Assembly: GCA_016584305.1 (NCBI GenBank) | Contig: JACEEZ010025355.1 | Span: 104,501 to 168,500, forward strand | Origin: Chionoecetes opilio | Lineage: Eukaryota; Arthropoda; Malacostraca; Decapoda; Majidae | Length of the DNA stretch: 64,000 nucleotides | Reading direction: 5' to 3' | In this document: in pieces, positions 10,133-21,534 of the stretch | Numbering within the stretch: the stretch's first letter is position 1 | How the letters are laid out: the number at the start of each line of letters is the position of its first letter | Translations under genes and position numbers: made by a program | Notes under the pieces: model-generated | What the model saw: the letters and a program-made list of their open reading frames with translations, nothing else | What the model was told of the DNA's origin: nothing | Databases searched by the model: none

Positions 10133-10784
10133 CTCAAAACTCGGGGATATAATGCGCGACAGTCGGGATGATAAGAATTTAGGACTCAGCGCGAAACTCG
10201 AGGATCGCGAAACTCGCATAGCGTGAAACTCTGGAGGGTAGTGTATATGATTTTACCTAAGGTTGTACGATAATCAATCTGAAAATATGATAATTCTGGT
10301 GGCTCGGTACGACAATGTGGCCTACAAAAATTCACAACCCTGGACGATGTACAGGGAGGTCCCGTTATACGAGCATTCGGTATATGAGAATCCGATGATA
10401 CGAGATGTGTAAATTAGGGTCTATTTTCAATAAACGAGATCAAAAATCCAATGCTACGACATTCAAACTGGGATGAGTAAAATTACCAAGTTATTTACGA
10501 AAGTATATTACAAGTTATTTACTAAAGTAAATTACAAGTTATTTACTAAAATTATAAAGTCGTTTACTGACTATGATTTTACCTATGGCTGTACGATAAC
10601 CAATCTGAAAATATGATAATTCTGGTGGCTCGGTATGACAATGTGGCCTACAAAAATTCACATCCTGGACGATGTACAATGATTCAGATGCGCAGAGACT
10701 AGGGCTGCAATTTGTAGATGATGAACTCTCACAGACATTCAAAGGTGTGTCTGAGCATGTAACTGCTACTGACCTGTAATATGT

Positions 10785-13386
10785 AACCGTAACCATCCAT
10801 CTCCTGAAACTCATGCCCTTTATATTTCTGCCCGTAATCATGCCAAATCTTTACTTCAACTTAACAAAAACTCCTTCATTCATAGAAAATGTCAAAATCT
10901 TTCTGAATCGAATTCCTCTCGTGACTTCTGGCATCTAGCTAATAACATCTCTTAACAATTTTTCTTCTTCATCTTTCCCTCCTATGCTTCACCAAGATGA
11001 CTCCACAGCGGTCTCATCTATTTCTAAAGATGAACTCTTCGCTCAAACTTTTGCTGAAAATTTCACTCTGGTTGATGTAGGTGTTCCTCCTTCTCCTCCA
11101 CCCTCTGACTTGTATATTATGCCTGTTATTAAGATCCTTCGTAATGATGTTTTCTTTGCCATTTCTGGCCTAGATCCTCGGAAGGCTTACGGTCCTGACG
11201 GAGTCCCTCCTATTGTTCTCAAAAATTGTGCTTCTGTGCTTGCACCCTGCCTGGTCAAACTTTTCTGTCTTTGTCTATCTAGTACTTCCACCTTTCCTTC
11301 TTGCTGGAAGTTTGCTCACATCCAACCTGTTCCTAAGAAGGGTGACAGTTCTAATTCTTCAAAGTACCGTCCTATAGCTTTGACTTCCTGCCTTTCTAAA
11401 GCTTTTGAATCTATACTTAATAAGAAGATTCTTAAGCATATATCTGCTCACAATCTTCTATCTGATCGTCAGTACGGTTTCCGTAAAGGGGGATCTTCTA
11501 GCATTCCTAACTGAATTTTGGTCATCCTCCTTTAGGGATTTCGGTGAAACTTTTGCTGTTGCCCTTGACATATCAAAAGCTTTTGATAGAGTCTGGCACA
11601 AATCTTTAATTTCCAAACTACCCTCATTCGGTTTCTATTCTTCTCTCTGTACCTTCATCTTAAGTTTCCTTTCAAACCGTTCTATTGCAGCTACTGTAGA
11701 CGGACATTGTTCTTCTCCTAAATCTATCAATAGTGGTGTTCCCCAGGGTTCTGTCCTATCACCCACTCTCTTTTTATTATTCATTAATGATCTTCTAAGT
11801 CTAACTCAAAGCCCTATCCACTCCTACGCTGATGATTCTACCCTGCATTTTTCAACGTCGTTTATTAGACGTCCAACTCAACAGGAACTAAGTGATTCAC
11901 GGAGAGATGCCACCGAGCGCCTAACTTCTGATCTTTCTATAATTTCTGATTGGGGATAAGCAAACCTTGTTTTGTTCAATGCCTCAAAAACCCAATTTCT
12001 TCACCTAGCTATGCAACAAAACCTACCAGATAACTATCCCCTCTTCTTCAATGACACTCAATCAACTCCTTCTTTTACAATGAGCATTCTTGGACTACCC
12101 TTTACTAAAAATCTGAACTGGAAATCTCACATCTCATCTCTTGCTAAAGCAGCTGCTAAGAAGTTAGGTGTCCTGTGGCGTCTGTGTCCTTTTCTTTCTG
12201 CCTCCCAGGTGCTTGCTCTCTACAGGGGCCATATCCACCCATGTATGGAGTATGTCTCACATGTTTGGGGAGGATCCACTCCTACAGCTCTCCTAAACAG
12301 GGTTGAGTCAAAAGCTTTTCGTCTCATCAACTCCCTCCTCTGACTGACTGTCTTCAATCTTTGTTTCACCGCCGCAATGTTGCTTCTCTTGCTCTCTTCT
12401 ACCGTTATTTCCATGCACACTGCAATTCTGAACTTGCTAAAGGGGCGTTCACACTGGCCAAATGTCAGCAAACATAGGCTGAGATGACTCTCCGGATAGT
12501 CAATCTCAGCCTATGTTTGCTGGAAAAACCTGAACCGCTCGATTGTTCTTTATCTGCTGAGTTGCCTAGAATTTTTGCACGCCAAATTGAAACAAACGCA
12601 GAAGCCAGCACTACCCGCTTCCCCACTCACCCCAATTATTGGTATCATTTCGGTATTGGGCACTAAAATCTAACAAATTTAACTTACATCATCGTGTAGA
12701 TCTTTTCATCTTTACTTTGAATCCCAATTTCCCATGGCAATGGCGATACATAGAACACCAAAAATGTTCTGTTTTAGCTACAGCCAGAAATGGTTGTTAG
12801 GTTAAATCAGATTATGTTAGGTTAGACGTGGGGTTTGATTTAGTAGATGATATCAAGGAAAAAATGACGATTCATGGTTGAGTGTACACTGTAAACACTG
12901 TTGATGGCGGAGCAGGAACAACAACAAATCAGCATTTGTTGCCCGGAACGAATTGCGTGTGTGAACGTAATTTCGGCACTCGGCCGCTAAACACCGACTT
13001 CTGGGCGCTACAAAGGGCTGACATTTGGCCAGTGTGAACCCCCTAACTGCATGCCTCCCCCACTCCCGCGGCCCTGCTGCATAAGACTTTCTACTTATTC
13101 TCATCCCTATTCTGCCCATCTTTCTAATCCAAGAGTTAATCAGTATCTTTACTCTTTCATCCCTTTCACTGGTAAACTCTGGAACTCTCTTCCTGTTTCT
13201 ATTTTTTCATCTTCCTACGACTTAATTCTTTTCAAGAGAAGAGTGACAAGACACCTCCCGAACTAAATTGGCCCACCCCCTTTCTTTATTCTCCTACTGT
13301 CTTCTTTATAGGGACTGGCAACTAAGTGGGCTTTATGTTACCTCTTTTTGTTGTACCTTGGCCAGTCCTTTGTGAAAAAAGAAGAA
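10785..13386 (+). pseudogene. Broken non-LTR retrotransposon reverse transcriptase (jockey/CR1-type)
   Basis: This is a 5'-truncated LINE, inserted in zinc-finger block 2 between TAATATGT and TACAATTATC, which are contiguous in the other copies. Pieces read in order: RKAYGPDGVPP, YRPIALTSCLSKAFE and QYGFRKGGS (10,984-11,500); then, after a frameshift at about 11,490, ALDISKAFDRVWHK, SGVPQGSVLSPTLF and the catalytic SYADDST (11,500-11,956). An in-frame TAA follows at 11,957, then the thumb region to 12,343, another frameshift, and the C-terminal end LWNSLPVSIF at 13,051-13,266. A Harbinger-like MITE (12,441-13,043) splits the C-terminal codons. The 3' tail is GAAGAAG. The enzyme would copy its RNA into DNA at a nick, but this copy cannot work. 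Confidence 0.85.
12441..13043. mobile_element. PIF/Harbinger-like MITE M1, TAA duplication, inside the LINE
   Basis: The ends AGGGGCGTTCACACTGGCCA and (reverse) GGGGGTTCACACTGGCCAAA are inverted repeats of about 25 bp. TAA flanks both sides (12,438-12,440 and 13,044-13,046). Removing it restores the LINE codons for ELANCMPPP. A 3-bp TAA duplication and GTTCACAC ends suit PIF/Harbinger. The internal ATCATCGTGTAGATCTTTTC region recurs at about 14,060 and, inverted, at 23,440. Confidence 0.8.
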
Positions 13387-13505
13387 GTTACAATTATCAA
13401 GGAACTATGAGCTGATTCTCTTCGCGGCTTGAAGAAAAAAAGTACATACACACAAACCTCGATTTCCCGGACTAATAGGGGGGAACACTGGTCCGGGAAT
13501 CGCAA

Positions 13506-13591
<86 letters not shown>

Positions 13592-14544
13592 GTATTTGCC
13601 GGCGCATAAGACGCACCTCCGCATAAGACGCACCCCTATTTTACAAGGAGGTTTTTAGAAAAAATAAAATATTGGTGTTTTTGAGGGAAAAAATAAATTT
13701 CGTAAATTTATCAAGTTATTAAAAAAAAAAAGGATTTGTAGGGGAAAACAAATGATTATGAGCATGTACCTAAATAAAATATTCACAGTGCAGTGAATGT
13801 GAATGAAAAATTATACTAAAGTTAAAATGTAAAGGGAATGACGGTAATCAAAATCGGTCATAATATATTGCAGGATGCCCCCACGAATTGATATTCTAAT
13901 ATTTTGCTACCTATGACATATAGCTTAGATTTAATGTTGTAGGTATGTATGCCTTTGTTGCTTTTCTGCTATGTGTTTAGACTTTGTGGAATATTTGAAG
14001 TATAGATATTGGTATTATTTTGGTAGTGGGCTTTCAAAAGTCCTAGAACTCTTACCGACACCATCGTGTAGCTTTCTTCATTCTGAGTATTTTGAGCCCC
14101 TTTTCACATGGCGCAATTGAATAATAATGGAATTACACGTAGTACCGAAAATCTACCGTTATTTCAGCCAGAAAGTTAAGTTAGGTTAAATCAGATTAGG
14201 TTAGGTTAGAGGTGGGGTTTGGTTTAGTAACAGATGATATAGAGAAAAAACGAATATTACCAATAATATGACAGTGTGAAGCGTAGCAATGTTTGCGGGG
14301 CGGACCTGGAGGGGCAGGTTGCCTCCCCTCCCACACACACATGTAAACAAACATTGATGTCCGACAAAAACGAGAGCCAGATTAATTCAAAACACATCAA
14401 AACTATTCAGGACTAAGTTTCGGCCTCGAAATCGGTGGTTGCCCAATAACATAAATTTATGAAGATATTTAGTTAACACTGTCTGTAAGGTAGCAATCTC
14501 TACCTTGTTGTTATTGTTGTAATTGTTGAAGGGCACCGTTGTCG

Positions 14545-14631
14545 GGATCGACAATATTTGCCCTGGTTTACACCTATGAATCTATCACAGTCGTGAGGGT
14601 TGATTAGTCTTCTTCAGGAAGGTGCAGGTGA
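14545..14631 (-). repeat. 3' end of an I/R1-like LINE (short fragment)
   Basis: The segment TCTATCACAGTCGTGAGGGT to TCTTCAGGAAGGTGCAGGTG matches 31,105-31,150, 32,915-32,965 and (inverted) 36,660-36,700. At 32,920 the same sequence is the codons for the last residues of a LINE protein, so these copies are probably its 3' ends. Element Q interrupts this copy directly after AGGTGA. Confidence 0.5.
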
Positions 14632-15069
14632 AGGCTGGTTCACACTCTGAAATCACGGCAGCGTTCCGTCAGACGTGCCTTGTATTCACACTATTTGTCA
14701 TGGTTCCGTCATTTTCGGCAGTTCCTGCTCACCCTCTAAACAGACATGGTGCCTCAGAGGTTATGGTTGAAGAAATTTGCATTAATAGCACTTCTAGTGG
14801 ATGAAGAAGAGGAGTTGAACTCTAAAAGACACTGTTTTGGGTACATAAAGCCTTGAGAAAACGATGATTATCAGCACGGCACAGTCTCATTACATTAAAA
14901 TATTCTTCCCCAGAAACCGTTACGTGACAGGACGGTGGTGTATTGGAGCCGTGACGGTGGCGCACCGTTTAGTGTAACACGTCTATTTGTTTGAATGTAA
15001 GAAATTCTAACGGATGTGATGAGATGGTGCATGCCGTGTCACCATGATGGGTATGGTGTGATCCGGCCT
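14632..15069. mobile_element. Harbinger-like MITE Q, TGA duplication
   Basis: The ends AGGCTGGTTCACAC and (reverse) AGGCCGGATCACAC flank 438 bases, with TGA at 14,629-14,631 and 15,070-15,072. The related sequence at 31,140 (CACAGGTGAGGCGGATGACG) has no insert and a single TGA. There is no coding capacity. Confidence 0.7.
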
Positions 15070-16338
15070 TGAGGCGGACGATGTGGCGCCATGATGGGTC
15101 TTGGTCTTGGTGCACCATGTGGAAGACTTTTGTCCCGTCTACATCTACCGTTGCACCCTTTTTTTACTAGCACTCTTTCATACAGTTTCCTTATCCGTAG
15201 AGGTACAGGGGTGAGGATTGAGGGGTCGAGGTGGTACAAAGCCCTATGCTGTCTCTATCCCACCTTGCTTACCACTGTAGCGGCGCTAAAACAAACACAC
15301 ACACACACCTGCATCGGTTTAGGCCACCCTCCCTGTCTGGGACCAGGATTAGTGGGTGACCTGACGCTGACCTGACTTGTGCTCGCCGACACAACTGCAA
15401 CACCAGCCAGGTAATTCAGACAGCCACAGGACACACATAGACACACACGCCGAGCACCTCTTATCCCCACGTTGTACAATGACTCGCTGTCAAATAAACT
15501 ACGAAGCCACGACGCCCTTTCTCCATCCTTGTGTGTATAAGACAGACTCCCCAAGATACTACACCTTCCTCTCACCGCTCACACTAAAAAAAAAACTTAA
15601 ACACTCTCTTTGATTCACTATTCCATTTATCAACAATACTCATTCCAGCGAAAATTCCATCACCATTTTCTGCCTCCCTTCTATCATCTCCTTCCAACTG
15701 TTGTGTCAACTTGTGTGGCCCGAGTCGAATGCGGGTTAAGGCTACAACTAATATGCGGGATGTTTGTCTTTTCCATGGGTGCGGGGAGGAGTCTGAGTGG
15801 TAATGACCCATGGTGGGTGCGCGGAGGGCGTCGCCGAGTGAAGTATCCCAGGTGAAGCAGCAGACCTGAGATATCAAGACGTTTTACCATGGAGAGCAGC
15901 AGCGGGGTGTGGATGATGTTTACATCTGACACGGCCATCTTGGCAGCAACAACCGCAATCTTGTTGCCCCAGCTCTTGTTTTCTCTTAAAATCCAACCTT
16001 TTCTTAGAATTATGCATAACTGTTGATAACACAGTTACTAATTTGTGTTCAGTGGACTACTGCTCAACACAGATCACTCCAGACCCCTTTAGTAATACAC
16101 CACCGGCTGTTCTGCATTCTCTGCCCGACCTCTCATGCGCTAATATGGCCGCATTAGACGCAGGCTGAACTTTGCATTCCTTTTTAAGGGAAAAAACTGC
16201 GTCTTATGCGCCGGCAAATACGGTATATATATATATATATATAGTCCGATGCCATTACCCACCCCCGGACGTTTATCCTGCTCTAGTATTTACTGTCCGG
16301 CAACCAACAATATCAACTACCCCGCCGCGGACTTTTAC

Positions 16339-16690
16339 ATCCGCTGAGCATGCAGCCACCTGGCGGGAGGCAGCAGAAAGTGTTCAATAGTCTCAAGAGA
16401 CGTTCCTGCACCAGGGGCAGTGGGGGTCAGGGGACTAACGGAGGCAGTGCAGGTGAACCGTGAGTGTCGTGTGCCCAAATGTAAACAATACGACCGCTGA
16501 GCATGCTGCCACCTGGCGGGAGGCAGCAGAAAGTGTTCAAGTCTCAGAAATGTTCTTGCACCAGGGGCAGTGGGAGTCAGGTGACTGACGGAGGCTGTGC
16601 AGGTGAACCGTGAATGTTGTGTGCCCAAATGTAAACAATACGACCGCTGAGCATGCTGCCACCTGGTGGGAGGCGCGGACACTGACCAGG
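16339..16690 (-). repeat. 150-bp tandem repeat derived from a LINE zinc-knuckle region
   Basis: CCGCTGAGCATGCNGCCACC starts units at about 16,339, 16,492 and 16,642. On the minus strand each unit recalls the I/R1-like LINE C-terminal region (IEHFLL; compare 43,375-43,440). The cysteine codons are lost, so it is relic sequence within element E. Confidence 0.55.
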
Positions 16691-17163
16691 TGTGACAGGA
16701 GACGCTCGGACCGCCGGACAACTTGGTCAATTTACGAACAGGACCAGGCATTTCAACGGAAAAAAAAAAAAAAAAAAAAAAAAAATTGCCCGAGACTCTG
16801 ACATATCCCCGGACCTCGGATTTTGTCCGGCAAATCCGATATCCGGGAAATCGAGGTTTGTGTGTATATGTTATCTGAATGAAACTATCAGGTGCTATGA
16901 TATGCGGAATGCTGCACGTAAGACGAGAGGGCAGTGTGATTGAATACTTGAGGGAGCAAGGAAGGGTGGGAGAGTTAAAGGACTGCAGTGTGCAGGAAGG
17001 TACTGGATGTTGGTATCCGTTGAGGGAAAAAGTTTGTCCCTCTGTAACCATTGCTTCCATCTCAATGAAGGTTCTATGTGGCATGTTTGCTGCGCATGTG
17101 ATACTTTAGGCCCTGCCTATGAGAGGCCTGGTAGGGACACAGGGAACATGCAAAAGTCTTCTC

Positions 17164-18078
17164 TCAAGTATGGATTCTGATATGCCTCACAAGGCTAGCT
17201 TTCTGTGAACAGCGATAATTACAATGGGCGCATTGGAAAGGCTTCTCCCCAGTATGGACTCTGATATGCTTCACAAGATTAGCTTTCAGTGAACAGCGAT
17301 AATTACAATGGGGACATTGGAAAGGCTTCTCCTCTGTATGGACTCTGATATGCTTCACAAGATCAGCTTTCAGTGAACAGCGATGATTACAATGGCGACA
17401 TTGGAAAGGCTTCTCCCCAGTATGGACTCTGATATGTTTCACAAGATTAGCTTTCAGTGAACAGCGATAATTACAATGGGGACATTGGAAAGTCTTCTCC
17501 CCGGTATGGACTCTGATATGCTTCACAAGGCTAGTTTTCAGTGAACAGCGATAATTACAATGGGGACATTGGAAAGGCTTCTCCCCAGTATGGACTCTGA
17601 TATGCTTCACAAGGCTAGTTTTCAGTGAACAGCGATAATTACAATGGGGACATTGGAAAGGCTTCTCCCCGGTATGGACTCTGATATGCTTCACAAGGCT
17701 AGTTTTCAGTGAACAGCGATAATTACAATGGGGACATTGGAAAGGTTTCTCCCCTGTATGGACTCTGATATGCCTCAGAAGGCTAGCTTTCAGTGAACAG
17801 CAATAATTACAATGGGGACATTGGAAAGGCTTCTCCCCTGTGTGTTTCATCCCATGGCGTTTAAAATGGTCCTTGCGGGTAGTTTTGTAAGGACAAAAGG
17901 GACACTGGTGTTCCTTGGTGGACAGTTTGGTGCCATCATGAGAGGCATCATCCCACACTATACTGGCAAAGGATGGCCCACTTTGCTGCTGCCCTTCCCC
18001 AGTGCCAACCATCAGCTGTTGAGAGAGACTTTGATGAGGCAAGCAGTCAGTCATTCTAAGAAATGTGAAAGTCCACAT
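17164..18078 (-). CDS. C2H2 zinc-finger protein or terminal exon, copy ZF2 (9 fingers, truncated by a stop)
   Basis: The 304-codon frame has the same 58-residue leader as ZF1, then nine complete C2H2 fingers beginning at residues 59, 87, 115, 143, 171, 199, 227, 255 and 283. Helix residues -1/2/3/6 are R-D-H-R, L-A-S-R, three times L-T-S-K, L-A-N-K, L-A-D-K, L-A-N-K and Q-A-S-R. Fingers 3-5 are identical in residues, a sign of recent 84-bp duplication. The frame stops at TGA (17,164-17,166) in the TGEK linker where the other copies have GGA. Beyond it a tenth finger stays open for 29 codons to TAG at 17,074-17,076. Either the protein is one finger short or this is a young nonsense mutation. 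The leader again opens behind a TTTCTTAG acceptor-like site. No other domain is seen. Confidence 0.78.
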   Translation of the reverse strand: MWTFTFLRMTDCLPHQSLSQQLMVGTGEGQQQSGPSFASIVWDDASHDGTKLSTKEHQCPFCPYKTTRKDHFKRHGMKHTGEKPFQCPHCNYCCSLKASLLRHIRVHTGEKPFQCPHCNYRCSLKTSLVKHIRVHTGEKPFQCPHCNYRCSLKTSLVKHIRVHTGEKPFQCPHCNYRCSLKTSLVKHIRVHTGEKTFQCPHCNYRCSLKANLVKHIRVHTGEKPFQCRHCNHRCSLKADLVKHIRVHTEEKPFQCPHCNYRCSLKANLVKHIRVHTGEKPFQCAHCNYRCSQKASLVRHIRIHT

Positions 18079-18395
18079 AAATCTTAATTAAGGCATTTAC
18101 AATACAATTTCGTTTATTAAGTCTGTGTTAAGGTGTAAAGAAATCAATGAAAAGATCAACAGAAATGAGTTGTGTATTTTGGCTGGACAATGTGAAATGC
18201 AGCTTTTCTTGCGTTATCTTGAATGTGAATATTAGTCATAATCAGGGGATATTTAGTCTGTGAGAGCTCCTTAAGTTATAGAAGTAAGGATGAAATAAGA
18301 TCAGGTCTAGTTAGTACTATGAAATTCCAAGATGATAATAAGCAGAGTGCAAGAATTTAAGAAATACAAGTGATAGATTCAACACCAAAGAAAAA

Positions 18396-21300
18396 CAATG
18401 GTACTCAATCAATCATTGGGGGCATACGCCGGGGGGTGCGTCGCCTCGCTAACCCTACGACGCCACTCCCAGGGGTCACCACGCGCGAGTCTCCATGCAG
18501 GCTCCTTTCCCATACCAAGCAGCTCTCGACAAGAAACATCAACTTTCCCCAGCCACGAGCCTTGTGGGCGCCCCCTTGGCCTCCTCCACGCCGGATTGTC
18601 TCTTACAGATACAACCCGATGGGAAGGACCGGTTTCAGGGTAGCGTGCCACATTCCCATATAGCCGAAGTTGGCGTTGACGGACTATGCAGACCTCGATT
18701 CAGTCTCACGGTGCAATCGCTGATTTGACATGTAATCATCCCAGCGATACCCCATGATTCTGCGAGGACACTTATTACCAAAGGCATTGATTCGTCTCTT
18801 CAAGTCACTATTTAGTGTCCATGTCTCACATTCATATAGTAAGACAGGGATCACAAGCGACTTGAAGATCCGGATCTTTGTCCTCCTGCACAGGTACTGA
18901 CAACGCCAAATACTCCCGCTGAGCGAGTCCATAACACCGTGGGCTATGCCAATCCGCCGTAAGACTTCTTGACGTGACTGGCCGTCATTATGGACTGCGC
19001 TACCAAGGTATGTAAAACTTTCCAAGATCTCAATGTCTTTGCCGCACGCATGAACAAACTGTACTGCTTCATCTAGTAAGTCTCCAAACACCTGGACCTT
19101 GGTCTTAAGCCAGGAGACCTCAAGTCCCAAAGGCTTTGCCTCCTCGTGCAGCGCTCGAGAGCCACCACCAGGACCTCCAGTGACTCAGCAAAGATTACTG
19201 GATCATCGGCAAAAACAAGATCAGTGATCTTGGTGTTGCCGACGGATGCTCCACAATCACTTTGATCTACAACCTTGTCCAATACCCAGTCCATACAAGC
19301 GTTGAAAAGTGATGGGGCAAGGACACACCCTTGCCTCACTCCTGTATTAACAGGAAAGAAGCTGGATACACCTGCCCCACACTTCACAGCACTCTCAGTC
19401 CCAGAATACAGACCGGTTATCAAACCAATAGTCCTTGGAGGAATCCTGCGAAGTCGCAGAAGATCCCAAAGTGACTCACGATGCTCTGAGTCAAACGCCT
19501 TCTTGAGATCAACACAGGCTGCAAGCATTCCCTGTCGAAACTCACGTCGGCGTTCCACCAGGACACGAAGCGCTAGGATACAGTCCGTTGTTGACTTACC
19601 AGGCGTGAACCCAGACTGCTGAGGTCTCTGATGCTTCAGCAGATGACTGCGGATCCGTGTCAGCAATAGATGGGCAAGCACCTTGCCTGGCACCCTGAGC
19701 AGTGTAATACCGTGGTAATTGTTGCAGTCCTGACAGTCCCCTTTCCCTTTCCAGATAGGGACGACCAGCCCCCTTTTCCAGTCAGGAGGAATGCTACCTG
19801 ATTGCCACACAGCAGTCAGGACAGCATGCAACCCGCGGATCATGGCCTCACCCCCAGCTTTGAGGAGCTCCGCACTGATATTACAAACACCAGCTGCCTT
19901 TCCACCCCTCAACTTAGCTACAGCCTCTCTGATTTCGTCAAGAGAGGGTGCGGTTTTGTCAATGGGAGGATCGGCATCCACTGCCTGTAATTCAGTGGTG
20001 TGAAGCTGCTCAGTTGGAGGGTCCACCGTGAACAACTGCCCAAAGTACTCAGCCCAACGAGCCATCTGCCCATCCATGTCCGACACGAGGCGCCCATCTG
20101 CCGCTCGAATAGCACTCGCCCGAGATGGAGACTTGGAACGGAGCTTCTTCAGGGCTCGGTAGGCGGGTCAGAGGTCATTAGCGTTCAAATGACCCTCGAC
20201 ATCCTCACCGAGACTTCTGACATACCTCTCCTTGTCTCTCCCCAGGAGGGTTCTAGTCCGGCATGACAGAGCCCTGTGCTGGTCCCAGTTCCCAGCCAGC
20301 CTGGCAGCGTGACTGTCCTTGATTTTTTCCAGCGTCTCCGTCGAGACAAAACCACGCCTTGACCTCGGGCGCTCCCCAATACACTTCTTGGCAGCCTGTA
20401 GAGTTTCACGTTTGAAGGTATCCCACAGTTCTACAGGATCCCCGAGAGCACCGAGCACATCAAACCGATTTGAGACTGCCACCGCATACTCATGAGCACA
20501 TGTCAAGTCCTTCAGTTTCTCAAGATGAAACACAGTATGGTTACCTCTTGAGATTCTTCTGGACTTGACATGAAGCTTAAGTGTAGCAACAACAAGTCTG
20601 TGATCTGTTCCAAAGAACTCAGCACTCCGGTAAACCCTGCAGTTCTGGAGGATCCTCCAACGAGTACTAACGAGGACGTGGTCGATCTCCTTAGCTACCC
20701 CTCCGGCATTACTATACTATGTCCAACGGTGCAGCTCTGGTCTCTGATACCAAGAACCTGCAATTCTCAACCTTCTGGACCTTGCAAAATTCAGAAGCAG
20801 AGAACTGTTGGTGTTTCTGGTACCGAAGCCATGGGGACCAACACATAACTCGTAGCCATCTCTCACAGTGCCAGTAGTAGCATTGAAATCGCCCAAGACA
20901 ATGAGTGTGTCCCGAGGAGGACACTGGTCTAATACAGAGTAGAGTTTGGCGTAGAACATCTCCTTCTCTTCAGTTTTACGCACCTCGGGAGGAGCGTACA
21001 CTGCAACAAGAGACATGAAACCCAGAGTGTGTTTCATCCTCAGCCGATACGCTCATCAACCGGAGTAACCTCAACAACTGACGGCTGCAGTTTGCTGGAG
21101 ATGCCTATAGCTACTCCCCGTTCACGGTGACCATTGCTCATTCCGGACCAGTAGTAGGTGTAACCCCCACTGCTAGTCTCGCCACTGGCAGGCCTCCTCG
21201 TCTCAGAGAGTCCCACTATATCCACCCTCAGCCTACTGAGCTCGCCCGATAGGAGAGGTAGTCGACGATCGTCCGAGAGGATTAGAACGTTCCACGAGCC

Positions 21301-21534
21301 CACACGAAGAACCCTCCGGAGGTTTATCCCAGGAGTGATTCGACGGGCAGGCGCCGCTTCTGCACCGCCCCGGCCACCCCCATTAGAAAAAGTTGGGCTA
21401 AGGGGCCCTATCACTCGATTTGGAGTGCGGGATTCCCGAGGGCTTTGCCCCGCACTCGTCATAGGCAGGTCCCTCCCCTGCGTCGGCATTGGAGGGCCCC
21501 CCGGCAAAACCGGGTCGGGCGGTGGCGTCCCATA
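18396..21534 (-). mobile_element. RTE-like non-LTR retrotransposon, near full length, broken
   Basis: A minus-strand LINE of about 3.1 kb with a 5' endonuclease, a linker, a reverse transcriptase and a short 3' UTR ending TTGATTGAGTACC at 18,396-18,408 (minus strand). The 3' end abuts zinc-finger block 2 at ACAATGGTAC. The 5' end abuts family A sequence at about 21,534 (TGGCGTCCCATACATTGC), so the two flanks come from different repeats and the 5' junction records a deletion or recombination. Several frameshifts break it. Confidence 0.8.
18684..20115 (-). pseudogene. Reverse transcriptase domain of the RTE-like LINE
   Basis: The frame reads from about SDMDGQMARWAEYF through GGKAAGVCNISAELLK, WKGKGDCQDCNNYHGITLL, QSGFTPGKSTTDC, ACVDLKKAFDSEHRE and NTGVRQGCVLAPSLFN to the catalytic LVFADDPVIFAES. 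A frameshift at about 19,140 moves the thumb region (LGLEVSWLKTKVQVFGDLLD, TYLGSAVHNDGQSRQEVLRR, LLYECETWTLNSDLKRR) to the next frame at 18,684-19,140. FADD in place of YADD is usual in this clade. It would prime reverse transcription of its own RNA; the frameshift makes this copy inactive. Assignment to the RTE/BovB-like group rests on motif recall. Confidence 0.75.

Larger units (their letters stand above)
8799..10243. mobile_element. DNA transposon C1: TA duplication, CACTACCCTCCCGAG ends, carries SINEs
   Basis: The ends CACTACCCTCCCGAGTTTCG and (reverse) CACTACCCTCCAGAGTTTCA are inverted repeats flanked by TA. The same site without an insert is seen in element A3 at about 29,683-29,700 (CTGACTATATGATTTTACC). 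The subterminal regions repeat CGCGAAACTCG-type motifs. The interior contains two SINE-derived pieces in opposite orientation and no transposase frame. It is probably pogo/Tigger-like by its CA...TG ends and TA duplication. Confidence 0.8.
8600..10698 (+). mobile_element. Family A elements A1a and A1b, self-nested and truncated
   Basis: A1a starts at 8,600 with CAGGGAGGTCCCGTTATACG after TA. It is interrupted by element C1 (8,799-10,243). At 10,352 a second family A left end (A1b) begins after the TA of GGACGATGTA. A1b repeats the same internal sequence and runs to about 10,698, where it stops abruptly against zinc-finger block 2 (CTAGGGCTGCAATTTG). The internal sequence CAATGATTCAGATGC at 10,675 is family A sequence (compare 28,925-28,945 on the other strand). 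No right terminus is present here. Confidence 0.75.
13590..16223. mobile_element. DNA transposon Bx: TA duplication, CCGTATTTGCCGGCGC ends
   Basis: The perfect terminal inverted repeat CCGTATTTGCCGGCGCATAA continues into GACGCA on both sides. The element sits in a TA microsatellite, so the TA duplication is seen but not proven. A second GCATAAGACGCACC copy follows the left end at 13,620. Its 2.6 kb would fit an autonomous Tc1/mariner-type element, but none of the frames inside (for example 14,622-14,804 plus or 15,584-15,877 minus) looks like a DDE transposase. Confidence 0.8.
13449..16864. mobile_element. DNA transposon E: TA duplication, CACACAAACCTCG ends
   Basis: The ends are CACACAAACCTCGATTTCCC and its exact reverse complement GGGAAATCGAGGTTTGTGTG, each flanked by TA. 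Blocks 1 and 4 show the site uninterrupted (AGTACATATATGTTATC at 6,286). The element holds poly-A tracts (13,508-13,538; 16,760-16,785), a TA run, the nested element Bx, and a 150-bp tandem repeat. The AACCTCGATTTCCCGG terminus is of the kind seen in pogo/Tigger elements; no transposase is recognised. Confidence 0.85.
10699..18395 (-). repeat. Zinc-finger block, copy 2
   Basis: The block begins mid-flank at CTAGGGCTGCAATTTGTAGA, corresponding to about 6,148 in block 1, and ends at AACAATGGTAC where the RTE-like LINE begins. It is interrupted by a LINE (10,785-13,386) and by element E (13,449-16,864). Subtracting these leaves the same order of sequence as blocks 1, 3 and 4. Confidence 0.85.

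Noticed and set aside
13539..13589. TA run as proof of a target duplication for Bx
   Set aside because: Inside a TA microsatellite the duplication cannot be told from the repeat; the ends alone support Bx.
16335..17084. 249-codon minus-strand open frame
   Set aside because: It reads from the 3' flank of ZF2 through element E termini and a LINE-derived tandem repeat; a chance fusion.
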